The notes under the pieces are model-generated. The model saw only the letters and a list, made by a program, of their open reading frames with translations. It was not told the DNA's origin and searched no databases. From positions 1 through 64,000 of the forward strand of contig JAJEKV010000499.1 of NCBI GenBank assembly GCA_021234155.1: DNA of 64,000 nt, written 5' to 3'. Below, one piece after another: positions 11,002 to 21,759 of the stretch (its first letter is position 1; every line of letters begins with the position of its first letter). The position numbers were made by a program, and so were the translations under genes. This DNA is from Isoetes taiwanensis. Its lineage: Eukaryota > Streptophyta > Lycopodiopsida > Isoetales > Isoetaceae.

Positions 11002-12849
11002 CTAACAAGAGCCCAACACTGTTTTCCATACAGCCAGATTGGGTTCAAAAGGCATTACCTTTACCACAACCACTGCATCATCCAAGTGATTGGTTCGTCC
11101 AAAGAGATCAATCAAACGACCATAATGCTCAATACTAGGACTTATGTTATACTGCAAACACATGACTCTAAAATACCCTTTTCCCTTATCAATAAGACCA
11201 GCATGACTGCATGCAGTAAGGATGGAGAGAAATGTGATGCTATCTGCTTGAAAACATTCTTGTTGCATCAAGTAAAATAAACTAAAGACGTGCTTAGTGT
11301 CCCCTTGATAGGCGTATCCTGCTAATAAAGCGTTCCATGCCACCAAATCCCTTGTTCTCATTGAATCAAATATCTGTTTAGCATCACTCATGTTCCCACA
11401 TTTACCATAAAAACCAATTAGGCAATTTGCTACAAGTGCATCATCCTGGAGTCTAGCAAAGCAGATTTGGTCATGAATTCTCTTCCCTATTTCCAGTGCT
11501 GCTAAAGATCCACAGGCCTTCAGTACGGCAACATAGCTCAATGCAACAGGCACAAAGCCTTCGTCCTGCATGCGTGAAAATAAAAGTAAGGCCAACATAC
11601 CCTGACCATTCTCTGCATAGCCAAATATAACAGCATTCCATGACACCATATTGTGGTATGGCATGCTGTCAAAAACTTGGTGGGAAAGCACCATGTTCCC
11701 ACATTTGGCATACATATCCACAAGGGTGCTTGCAACAAAATATCCAGGATATACCTAGTCTTTGCAAGTTGAGAGTGAACTGCAATGCCTCTCTCTAAAA
11801 TTGTGACTTTGATTACTTTCCCATCAACTTGCTTGCCTTCCTCATCTGTTGCACAGGCAGCACAAGCCTTCAATGCAGCCACATAAGTTCGTGTGGATGG
11901 AAAGAAAAATTCATCCTGCATACGCGCAAATAACTGCAAAGCTAGATCCCCCTCTCCATTCTCTGCATACCCGAATATTAATGCGTTCCATGATACAATT
12001 GAATGGTGCAGCATCCTGTCAAATGCCAGACGAGCATGAACCATGCTGCCACATTTGGAATATACATCTATAAGGGTATTTTCTACAAAGATGTCAAACT
12101 CATGCCTGCTATTTGAAAGTTGCCAATGGATAGACATAGCCTTCTTCAAGCACCATTCGCTGATACCTTTCTCCTGAGCATGTTTGTTTTCTTCACTTGC
12201 AGCACAACTAGCACATGCTTTTAGTGCAGCGACATAAGTTAGAGCATTTGGTATAAGACATTCCTCTTGCATGCGTGCAAACAGTTGCAGGGCCAATTTT
12301 CCCTCCCCACTCTCTGCATACCCAAATATGACAACATTCCATGACACCACATTATGATATGGCATCCTATCAAATGTTAGATGAGCGTGTGATGTGCTCC
12401 CACATTTGGCATACATATGCACCAGGGTGTTGCCTATGGCAATGTCTTTAATATCCCCCGCTATCGATCACATCAGCATGAATTATTATTCCAGTTGGCA
12501 AATCTTTCAAACAAGAACATGCCTTGAGCACAGCAAGTAGACTAGAAACATCAGGTTGCAGCCCATTCTCCCTCATTTTTCTGTAGCCTGTGAGGATCCT
12601 TTTATTTGTCAATCTAGCATTCCAAGGATCACTAATTTCATTCATATCTTCATTACAAAAATACATCTTTCCATTTTGAAAGGCCTGTCTTTCATGATAT
12701 TTATGATAAGACCTTATTGCACCATGCCGGAGGGGGCATTCCAAACGTTTTATCCATTGGCAGCAAACCAAGGAACAATTTATTTGTAATTCAGACAAGA
12801 GACAAAGCCAGTGTCTTGACACCAGCTCCTGTTCAACATCTGGCATCAT
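11002..12849 (-). pseudogene. PLS-class PPR protein gene, frameshifted
   Basis: Encodes tandem pentatricopeptide repeats, the RNA-binding modules of plant organelle RNA-processing proteins. Three reading segments follow each other: 12849-12448, 12440-11740 and 11740-11002. Each carries the alternating P, L and S hallmarks: NTLVHMYAKCG, FDRMPYHNVVSWN, IFGYAESGEG, ALQLFARMQEE, YVAALKACA. The segments join by single-base shifts, one in a G run near 12460 and one near 11740; otherwise the repeats read through. The last repeat ends in AVWKTVLGSC and then stops, so the E and DYW editing domains normally following in this class are absent. I place the start at ATG 12849, near MMPDVEQEL. No clear transit peptide was seen. 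Pseudogene or draft-assembly error are both possible; the missing C-terminus favours pseudogene. Confidence 0.88.
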
Positions 12850-12854
12850 CAACG

Positions 12855-14160
12855 CTTTTGTGATGTTTAATTTTTACAACGCAATTCTGATACTCTAAAC
12901 TCCTAACAGAGACGTTTTCGTCTTCGGTGCTGCATCATACAGAAAACTATCTAGAACTCCAGCTATTTCTAAAAACAACGAGAAACTTACATGACCACAA
13001 ATTTGAGCATATCCACATAAAGGACCTTGTGTCAACCTTTGAGCATGTCCAATTTTCCTTCGTCCAATGCCACGCTCTTCTTGCCTTCCAAGTAAACCAG
13101 CACTCGTCTCCCAGCAATTTCTATTTTTGTTGCATGGTAGCACTAAGCTGATCTCCACAGTCACAACGTCTTGAACCAAATATATCACAGTTAGACATTC
13201 AGGATATACTCTTACTAGTACATCCAGCCCGTCAATATATGCCCCTGCATGTCAAGAACAATTCTGCTAAATGCTAAAAATAATGAACAGAGCATTAATC
13301 CATGATCAATTCAGAAGTCAGTATATCACACTATCGTAGTAATTCACTTGTTCGCCAACCATGCAGTATTTCCCATTAGAAAATGTACGTAGTTCAAAAA
13401 GTGCTCCAGCATATATGAGTATCTACAGAGATAATCATCTGCAATTGAAGGATGCTTTATTCAGAATATCTGAAACTGAACAAAAATATCAAGCACTGCT
13501 TGTGCAGTCAGAATCTCAGAAACAGATCTAGAAGTGGAGAATTTTGCTGTAATCAGCGCGCAAAGAAGATGTCATATAGGACAGATAAAATCATCACATA
13601 CACAAGTGGAGGAGGGCTTAAATCTTTCACATTCCAGAATGGTGGAAAACTATGGGTAAGATGGCAGGTAGCCATTCTGCAGGATGCATTGTTGCAGTAG
13701 AGGCTTATTTTGATGCAGGTAGCTGCTATTGTAATGTACTGTGATCTGATTCTCGTCTACTGCTGCCTAACAATTCACAAGACGATTATATGGAAGTATC
13801 CCTAAACTCACAAGATGTCGTGAGAAGTGATTGTGGCAGCTGCAAAGCCATTTAATCGGATGCTCAACGATTTCAGCTTAGCCAGAAATACATCCGCTAT
13901 CTGTTCTCCATGGACCTTTTATACATGTGGATAATACATAATGAATTGAAAGAATGGATTGCTTGCACCAAGCTCATTGAGATGTAAATAGAATATGTAA
14001 ACCGGTTAGTTAGAGGAGCGCCTTTATTTATTTATTTGGGGTGTATTATCATTTGGGGTGTTTCGAAATTTTTTTGAACCATTCCACCTCATCAAATTTC
14101 AGCCCTTGAAACCAAGTCAAGTTGGGGTCAAATCCATTGTATTTGACTCACCCCTTAGAG
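12855..14160. other. Spacer without recognisable gene
   Basis: Sequence upstream of the PPR pseudogene (its 5' side is to the right). It probably includes the old promoter, but no TATA box could be fixed with confidence. No other gene was recognised. Confidence 0.5.
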
Positions 14161-14222
14161 CCATACTAGCCATTGAAAACCTTAGCTTATAAAAATGCCA
14201 TTTCATATTTCGCCCACATAAA
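14161..14222 (+). repeat. 62-bp direct repeat, left copy
   Basis: Matches 16205-16266 with about six differences. Both copies start CCATACTARCCATTGAAAAC and end CCACATAA. The pair brackets the pseudogene at 14706-16078. A shorter part of the same motif, TTTCGGCCACATAAT, occurs again at about 14445. Confidence 0.75.
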
Positions 14223-14280
14223 ATCCCATAACCATAATTTCGTTCACATAATTCAAGCACCAGCCACCACATAAATTACA

Positions 14281-14380
14281 ATGAGCCTGGGGAGTCGAAC
14301 CCCAGTATAAATTCCGATGCTCATCCAAGCATAACAGGCATCCCACAAAAGGGATGCATGCTACGCCTAGGGGCCGAAGC
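14281..14380 (-). repeat. tRNA-like T-arm/hairpin, possible SINE piece
   Basis: On the minus strand, TGGGGTTCGACTCCCCA (about 14288-14304) forms a T-arm-like stem-loop. It fits the Pol III B-box pattern GGTTCGANTCC. Upstream is a strong hairpin, GCATCCCTTTTGTGGGATGC (about 14342-14361). The complete cloverleaf of a tRNA cannot be built, because acceptor and D arms are missing. A tRNA-derived SINE remnant is the best guess. Confidence 0.35.
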
Positions 14381-14705
14381 CTACTAAGACATCAAACAAG
14401 TTAGTCTCATTTACATAATGAAGCATCAATAAAAAGTGACCTAATTTCGGCCACATAATGGCCTCCAATCAATCTTAGTTTACTCATATTTATAACAAAC
14501 CATTTCCCACAACCAACATAACCACACCTGTATATTAATAACTCAAAACAGACTTTACAATGTTGAAGGACACTCAATCAGGTGAACGAAGTTGAGCTTC
14601 CCAACACCAAGATGCTCCTGCAAGCACTACAACACAAATGCACATCAAGCTCCATGAAATTCATATAGAAATAACAAAGTAACAAAACATAAACATGAAC
14701 ATAAA

Positions 14706-16078
14706 CTAGTTTATAGCCGAGCCACTTTGCGCATGCCTTATCACCGCATCTGATTGGCGTATTTCCTGCACGAGTAATGCCCTTGCAAGGCTCATATGAG
14801 AATGCAATATGTGCAATTCAGAAACAGGCACACCCAAGTGCTCCCACTTCACAACTGATATAGCACTGTCAATGGATGCCCTAAGCTGCCGCCTAAGCAA
14901 ACGCAGTGATGCCGCAATCCTATGCGCCTCAGTCCCAACCTGAATAGCGTTATTAACAAACTCCTGAGCGGAGAATGATGCCTCTGGTTCAGCTGAATAC
15001 ACAACAGGGTCAGGATGGGATGCATCTACAGCAGATGAAATGAAAGATTCGGGCAAGGATACAACAGGCTCGTCCACGCCAACAACTGGTTCCGGATCAG
15101 TCTCCATGACTCCTGCAACTATACAACAAACAAAAACATGAAAACAAAGAAACTCAATTGTACAACCAACACCCAAGCAAGTTCATTAGCCAACAGCCAT
15201 GGTACGATCACCCTTGTGCACAGGGATATAATCTACGCCAGGCTCAAGTATCACGACATCAGGGCTATCTGCACTATAAGAAGCATCATGTATATCCTCA
15301 AAATTATTGTCTTCCTCATCAGCAGGAATAGCATCATCCCAATAACGCCTGCGCCCAGGCCCATTCCTCTCCACAGGCACAAAGCTTGCTGACAAATCAA
15401 ATCGTCCTCATATCCGATGACATGCAGTGGCTAGGGTTAAGCAGCACTCTCCAGGCAGCCCGAACACGATGCTCATTGATATGAGCCGTGTTTGAAAGAA
15501 TGATCCAAGAACTAGACAAGGTAAATTTTCCAGATCGAATCATCCTAGCCAAGGTATACAATAGACTAGCAGTGAACCTACGATTCCCATGGTAATTCAC
15601 AAAATGTGCAGCTCGCAGTGCAAGTGATCAACACTTGCACCATGCTCCATGGCCACAGCTCCAGCCAAACACCTTCGATTGCAAAACCTAACAAGAGCAT
15701 CATAAAAACTCGTGGGCACATCTTGCCCAGACAAACCCAAGGTGACACTGACATCTATGGTACTCCAATCCTGACCAAGAGAATCGCCAGCAGCATGTCC
15801 CCTAGTCTGAGGCTCTCCAGAGGAGCCAATTTTTAAAGAACTCAGAGAAGGAGGCACAGACCAAGCAACACCCTTCCCTTTCCTCGCCTCTCTCTTCAAA
15901 GACTCATAAACAAAATAAAAGCAGCAAAACCGGCTTACCTGTGACAGAACTTCACTCACACAAACTGCAGATGGGCTTCTGAACAACCAAGAAAACCCCT
16001 CCTTATTCTGTGGCCCAAAACAGAAACAATCACACAGCCAAGACACATATCCTGCGCCGCCATCGCCATTTCCGCCAT
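14706..16078 (-). pseudogene. HUH-motif (replitron-like) element gene, broken
   Basis: Read leftward. A first segment starts at ATG 16078 (MAEMAMAAQD...). A second, about 15950-15600, holds a GAVAMEHG stretch followed by DHLHCELHI (15605-15628), which fits the His-hydrophobic-His signature of HUH replication endonucleases. It then hits a stop. A third segment (15600-15396) carries WRVLLNPSHC, and a fourth (15395-15186) has an acidic end with ERNGPGRRRYWDD. A last segment (15112-14706) follows a TTGCAG acceptor-like site and ends in GSAIN. Frameshifts separate the segments, and a Tyr-containing catalytic module between the second and third was not found, so an internal deletion is likely. Replitron-type transposon is inference from the motif only. 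About 62-bp direct repeats flank it. Confidence 0.45.
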
Positions 16079-16204
16079 GCCCAACTCCAAACCACGTGAA
16101 AACTCCCAGTTCCGACCAACCCAGGAGCAGATGCCAACCCTAGATTCCCATTATTCAAATCTATAGCGCCACCATCATTTCCTCCCGTATTTTCATACGA
16201 ATAC

Positions 16205-16266
16205 CCATACTAACCATTGAAAACCTTATGTTATAAAAATACCATTTCAAATTTCGGCCACATAAT
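16205..16266 (+). repeat. 62-bp direct repeat, right copy
   Basis: Partner of 14161-14222, at about 90% identity. It lies just upstream of the start of the HUH-motif pseudogene, so the two copies bound a unit of about 2.1 kb. Confidence 0.75.
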
Positions 16267-18128
16267 AATACCGGTAAAGTGCAGTGGAGACAAACCAAAA
16301 CATGGCCGCCAATATATATCCTTTTTATTAGCATTTTCTTGTTTTTGCATTGCACATACCCCTGTCACTTGCAAAGAAATGCGAAGAAATCTGATTTGAA
16401 ATGACATTAATTACGTGCCTTTAATTTGACATTTCTCTTTCTTTGATTTTGTATTCCACAGAATAGTACTTTCGAATCATATAGAAATGTAAAACTTGAT
16501 ATTGCAATATTTATCCCTTCCTAATTGAATTCTTAACTATTGTCTAGACCATGTGTTGTGGTCCTACAAAGTTCCTAACGAGCCTTACATACATCAATTC
16601 TTCAACATAATTTTAGGTGATGGGACTCATTCGACTTAATACGTAGCGTTGACCAACTCGAAGAGCTTTCAAACCAAAATTGTCTTTTGGAAGTTGGCCC
16701 ACATTTTATCAATCTAACCAAATGGCATCGCCTGTGGTTGTCTTGCCATAGCTTCATATGGTAATTACACATATGAACAAACTTGAATATGTAGCATAAT
16801 AACAGGGGGTTTTCTTTGTGATTTTATACGCTTTTTGGCATGGTTTTCCTATGATTTCAGTGCTGTATTCATTGGGCCATACTAAATAGTATTTCTAGAG
16901 TGCGGCTTTTTTGGAGCTGCGGTTTTTTAGCTTGAACAATCTAACGGTTCTTATCTTGTCCTCCTTATTCATATGCATATGCATGAAACCAGAGAAGTTC
17001 TCGCATGAAACCAGAGAAGTTCTCTTCTCTCAAAAATTCTTCTGCTGGTTTTCCGATCCGTCCTGTTCAACAATTCATTCAACAATTGTGGTATGCAAGA
17101 TTTTTGTTTCTTGTTTGTAATCTTATTTCATCTTATAGCATGAGCATGAGCTACATATTCATAAGAAAATTCGTTCTTCAATTTCACAGATATGTCATGG
17201 CAGATATTAAAACAGATATTGAACAAAATCATCCCTTCATTCTAATTATTATGTCGCTACATATTTGATGGCGATATTTCATGATCCGTTGTTTGTCATT
17301 CATTTGTAGTCGGATAGAGACAGATCTTGAAGGATTGTTTGTTATTCGTTGTTTTATTACTTGATCTTGCATTTCGAATCCAAAACCTACAGCAAATACC
17401 TAGCATGGCTCGCCATAGCTTGGAATCTTCATGCTGGGGCCAATCTAGCCTGCCATAGCCGGAACCTGCATGCCAGGGCCATTCCAAAACTTCAGACCAT
17501 TACATTTTCGCTGCCACAAAACCTGCAGGCAAATATCTAGAATGCTGAAGTGAAGATGGACACAGATCTTGAAGCTTGCCATAAATGGACTCGTGATGCC
17601 GGGCCGGATTCTCGCATTCCGTGGCCATCCGATTACATTATCGATTACATCTTCGCCGCCACGATCCAAAGATCTTGCATCTGCTCCAAATTTCGCAATG
17701 TGCTCAAACAACCGCCCCCATAAGCATGTCTTCGAGAATGCACGCCATTGTGGAATCGAAACCCTAGCGTGCCCTAACCTCGCCCCTAAATCGAGAAGAC
17801 ACAAAAAAAAATGACCTTTAACCTCTAAAAAAATGTAACCCTTGTTGCTACATATTAGTATTACAAGTTTCCTTGGGTTTCCTACATATTACTATGACAA
17901 GGTTGTGTTGCTACATATTAGTTATTAACAATTGGGTTTTTTTTAAAGGTAGATATTAGTTCCAAATATTACAATGAGGCTTAATGGCAAGAAATAGACG
18001 AGGTATAAATAATTTAATAAATTTTAAATAATATGCTTTTAAAGCATATATAATTAAATTATGTTATCTTGTTCTTTAATTTTCAAGTTCTTTTCAGATG
18101 CTTCTCTTAGGGCCCAAGGGCCCAAAAT
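16267..18128. other. Spacer; short tandem repeat, no clear gene
   Basis: A 22-bp tandem duplication (GCATGAAACCAGAGAAGTTC, twice) lies at about 16981-17024. A 46-codon open segment at about 16625-16765 on the plus strand has leucine spacing reminiscent of LRRs, but has no context to support it. GCTACATATTAG-like words, as in the 8-9.5 kb repeats, recur at 17830-17930. Confidence 0.45.
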
Positions 18129-18601
18129 TTTTTTAGTATAACAACCAATACATAATTAAAATTAACATTAACTAACACAACCATTGGGTCCAAACATTTA
18201 CATTAAAATCCCCCTTAAACCCCCTTTGGTTTGGGTGCATATTCACACGGGGTGACGAGGGCAAGCCGAGAGCCCTTCTAATTATTGTTTGCATGTACAA
18301 AAAAACAACACCATATAGTATTTTGCTTAAAATCTTATAGTATTTTACAAATATAGTTATACAATATACCAAATCTTATACTTGCATACCCCACAAAAGC
18401 GAGGAACTTTCACGCACGGTAGATTAAGGAATAAGGGGTAATATGCCTATCCAACGACTCTCGTTCCTGAGTCACCCCCGTGTGAATATGCACCCTAAAC
18501 CAAAGGGGGTTTAAGGGGGATTTTAATGTAAATGTGTTGGACCCAATGGTTGTGTTAGTTAATGTTAATTTTAATTATGTATTGGTTGTTATACTAAAAA
18601 A
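18129..18601. mobile_element. MITE with ~130-bp TIRs
   Basis: A 473-bp element whose two ends are near-perfect inverted repeats of about 130 bp (18129-18257 and 18472-18601). They begin TTTTTTAGTATAACAACCAA and include CCCCCTTAAACCCCC. The centre is about 215 bp of unrelated AT-rich sequence without coding capacity. No convincing target-site duplication was seen. The inner part of the TIR resembles the ends of the 8288-8755 and 9094-9544 repeats, which points to one family of non-autonomous DNA transposons. Confidence 0.85.
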
Positions 18602-21600
18602 CAAACAAACAAACAAACTTGAAAAGCTCTCCCGCTTGCAATGTTGCGAAGTGTAGTCTTGGGCAAAAGAGCGGGTTGCAAAATCAAACCCATATCCCAT
18701 ATAGTTGTTGCCTTGAACAAAGGGTGAATTGTGACCAGGAAAATCCAAAATACCATTGTATGGCTACAACATTCACTACTTTGCATGCAGACGGACACTT
18801 TCGGAAGCACCGGCCTCAAAAATGGGGGCGGTTGGTATGCTCAAGCACAAAACCTTTGATCCATAAACACAATCTAAATCGACACAATCTGGGGTTGTAG
18901 TAATACTACAACCGGCAAGAAATTTATTCATCGAGCTTTGCTAGACCCAAAATCACATATACGTCGAGCCTAATTTCATGTGGGTCATCTAAGAATCTAG
19001 TTCGGGTCCTCTACAATTCTGCATGATGAGGAAATATGTAAGATTTGATATGAGTCCTGTAAATTTCGGGCAAATCAAGTAACGATTTTGATCCGATAAT
19101 TTAGAATATAATCCGAATAATCTAAAATTTATGTGTTTGAGCATCTAAACATGAATTATTGTTTCATTTGTGCTAAAGTTTATTCTTCTGAAACCCAAGA
19201 ATGTGGTTCTCAGACCATACAAACCCAAGCCCATGCAAGCCCAAGCCCTGTAACCCAAATCAAATCCATCAATTCTTTTTATGAGAAGGAAAGCTGAAGG
19301 ACAAAGGATACGATCTTGGGTCAAGTCAAAATTGGTTGGAAAACTCCACTTCAAAAAATAAAGCTGTCTGCAAAAAATTTTCATCCCCAACACAATCTCA
19401 ATTACATTTACGAGAAGCATTGGAAGGAGTATTGAGCACCGTAAAATTGTTCCTACTTTGCTTTTTCCCACCACAACCACGATTCCGGATGGACCTTGTT
19501 ATAATTTCATCTATAGCATACCCTACCTGCGTGGCTTCTAAGTTTTCAGACTAGGCATTTGTTCTATGGCAAACCAAGAAGTCGATTCCATAAAACTCAC
19601 TGCCACGAAATGGGGCTATTGATTCCTTCTGGCTTCACCTTATTCAAAATATCCCTGAATTTGGTTGTGACAGTGCAAGAATGTGATCTGGCTTTATTCT
19701 AAATTCCAGCTTTCTAAAACTCTTGGGCAATGCTAGTCTGCCTGAATTTCCCTGTAAACAGTGCAGGCCTGGCTCTAAGATAGGTGAAATTAGTCGTAAC
19801 ATGGCAAGAATCTATCTTTGGTAGCAACATACCTGGGTTTCTCAGTCCAAGCAGCGGCGTTGTCCGTCTAATTTGTTGATATCTTAGCCCAATTCCTGGG
19901 CCATTTAAGATGATTCTTTGGGTTATCAGATAAATCGTAGCAAACTGAAGTCTTCAAGGCGCCAGGACACAGGCCGCAATGGGAGCTCGAAGGGAGGAAA
20001 AAATAGCATGGGTCTTTTGCCAGGAAAAAAATTGTCGCTGGAAAAAGCATTTTAAAACACATAGATAATTCCAAAAAAAGAAAAAATTGCTAGTAATCTT
20101 ATCCAACCATATATAAGGCAGTATTATTTTTTGTTTGAGCCTAATATTTTTACACCAAGAAAAACCCTAGAAGAGATACGTGTAAATCTTCGTTTTAAAA
20201 AAGGACTTAAAAAAAAGGGGGATGGCAAAGCCATTAATAGCCGATCGGATAAGCTGCAGTTGTTGCAGTCATATATCATTGCTGCATCGTCCCCTATCTG
20301 GTCGAATATATAAAAAAAAAATCATATCTTATTCAGATAAGATGCAAACTGCAGTTGTTGCAGTCTCATCATTAATTGATCTGATTGGTGCTTCCAGGCT
20401 CATCACTGGCTGCATCCATCTTCTATCCGGCTTCAAGGAACCAAAAGTTTATTGAGTGCATCTCTGGTTCTCTGAAGGACCATCTTCCACTGCTTAAGGC
20501 GGATCTGCTCTTGGCAATGGCGGGTCCATGGGTTCTGTTCCCTTTGATGACAAGTATGGTATGAAAGCCTTTGCAGATATGAAAGCTTTCTTTTGAAGGC
20601 AAATTCATGCAGCTATAAGAGTCCATAGCTCCTGCCGCTTCTCCCATTATCAAATCGGGTTGTAGGTTATATTTGAAACTTTTGCTCAGCAATATTGTGG
20701 TGGCAAAATGCCCGCACAAAGGGATTGTCGGATCATTTAAGAGTGATGAAAAGAAAACGGTGTGCATAAGGAGATGTCTGCCTGGACTTGGCCGAAACAA
20801 GCCTGGATCATGGCATACAAGGAAACGACCTTAAACAGCTTTGCTAAGTTCTTATATGCATCTTTTAGATCTGAGATAGAGGCATGTTTTTTGTCCTTCA
20901 GTGCCTATATAATTGGCAACGTCGGGCATTCGCTGAAGAATAAATCGTCGCTTGCTGCATCTGTGGCCAGACAAAATTGTTGAAGGGAGCGATGTCAGTC
21001 ATAATCTATAAGGGCCTTTGTCCGACGCTTTTGAATTCTTTTGTTCTTTTTGTTTTTGCACAGGTATTCAGGTAGTTCACCAAGGAACCCACATTCTCCA
21101 TCCACATTATTATCACATCTTGGAGAAGGAAAAGCTATGGGAGAAAAATCCAAGTCGGGCATGAAGAACTCCAATTTTCTAACCAGACACCAATCCTTTT
21201 TAGCCTTTTTACTGAATATGCAGGCAAGCACATGCGACTAAAGCCTACAGATTGGCTATTAAAATGCAAAAGCCTAGCTAAGCTTTTGTCTGTTTTCATG
21301 CGAGCCCTTATTCGAGAATGAAATTTTTTTTTAGACTGCTTCACTTCTGAAAAACCCCTCTAACTAGAGCCTATTTATACACAGTTTCCAGCCATGCTTG
21401 CCGCTACTTCTCATGGTTCTGCTCATGATTCAGTACTGGAAGGATCGCATTATACACGTCAAAGCTTTGCATTTCCCATTGACGTTATCTTGTGATGGGC
21501 AAAACTTTGGTATTCAATAGGAAGGGGCAACCCACACCCTAATTATGAAAGGAGCAACTCATAGGCAACTGCATTCCAATCAGATGGAAAAAACAAATTT

Positions 21601-21755
21601 GACATGTATGAGACAGAAGATATACCTTATATTTGTAGGAAGCAGCTTATAGTCCAATTGATTGATAAACCATGAGATTAAGAACTCTCTCTCTATTGAC
21701 ATCATTAGGTATCCGGGCTAATACAGATTGCATGCTACATCTAGATTTATCTTGC
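18602..21755. other. Spacer without recognisable gene
   Basis: No frame has recognisable motifs, including the 125-codon minus-strand frame at 20423-20800. A short duplication, CTGCAGTTGTTGCAGTC, occurs at about 20252 and 20350. Confidence 0.5.
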
Positions 21756-21759
21756 TAGA

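Noticed and set aside
12895-13188. 97-codon minus frame upstream of the PPR pseudogene
   Set aside because: No transit peptide or PPR hallmark, and out of register with the PPR start. Probably chance.
14281-14310. Complete tRNA gene on the minus strand
   Set aside because: Only a T-arm-like stem and B box are present. No acceptor, D or normal anticodon arm can be folded.
17445-17804. 119-codon minus frame
   Set aside because: No recognisable motif or splice context. Local short duplications (GCCATAGC, CATGC..GGGCCA) explain part of it.
20423-20800. 125-codon minus frame
   Set aside because: Looks protein-like in places but has no motif, and no homologous piece elsewhere in the window. Not enough to call a gene.
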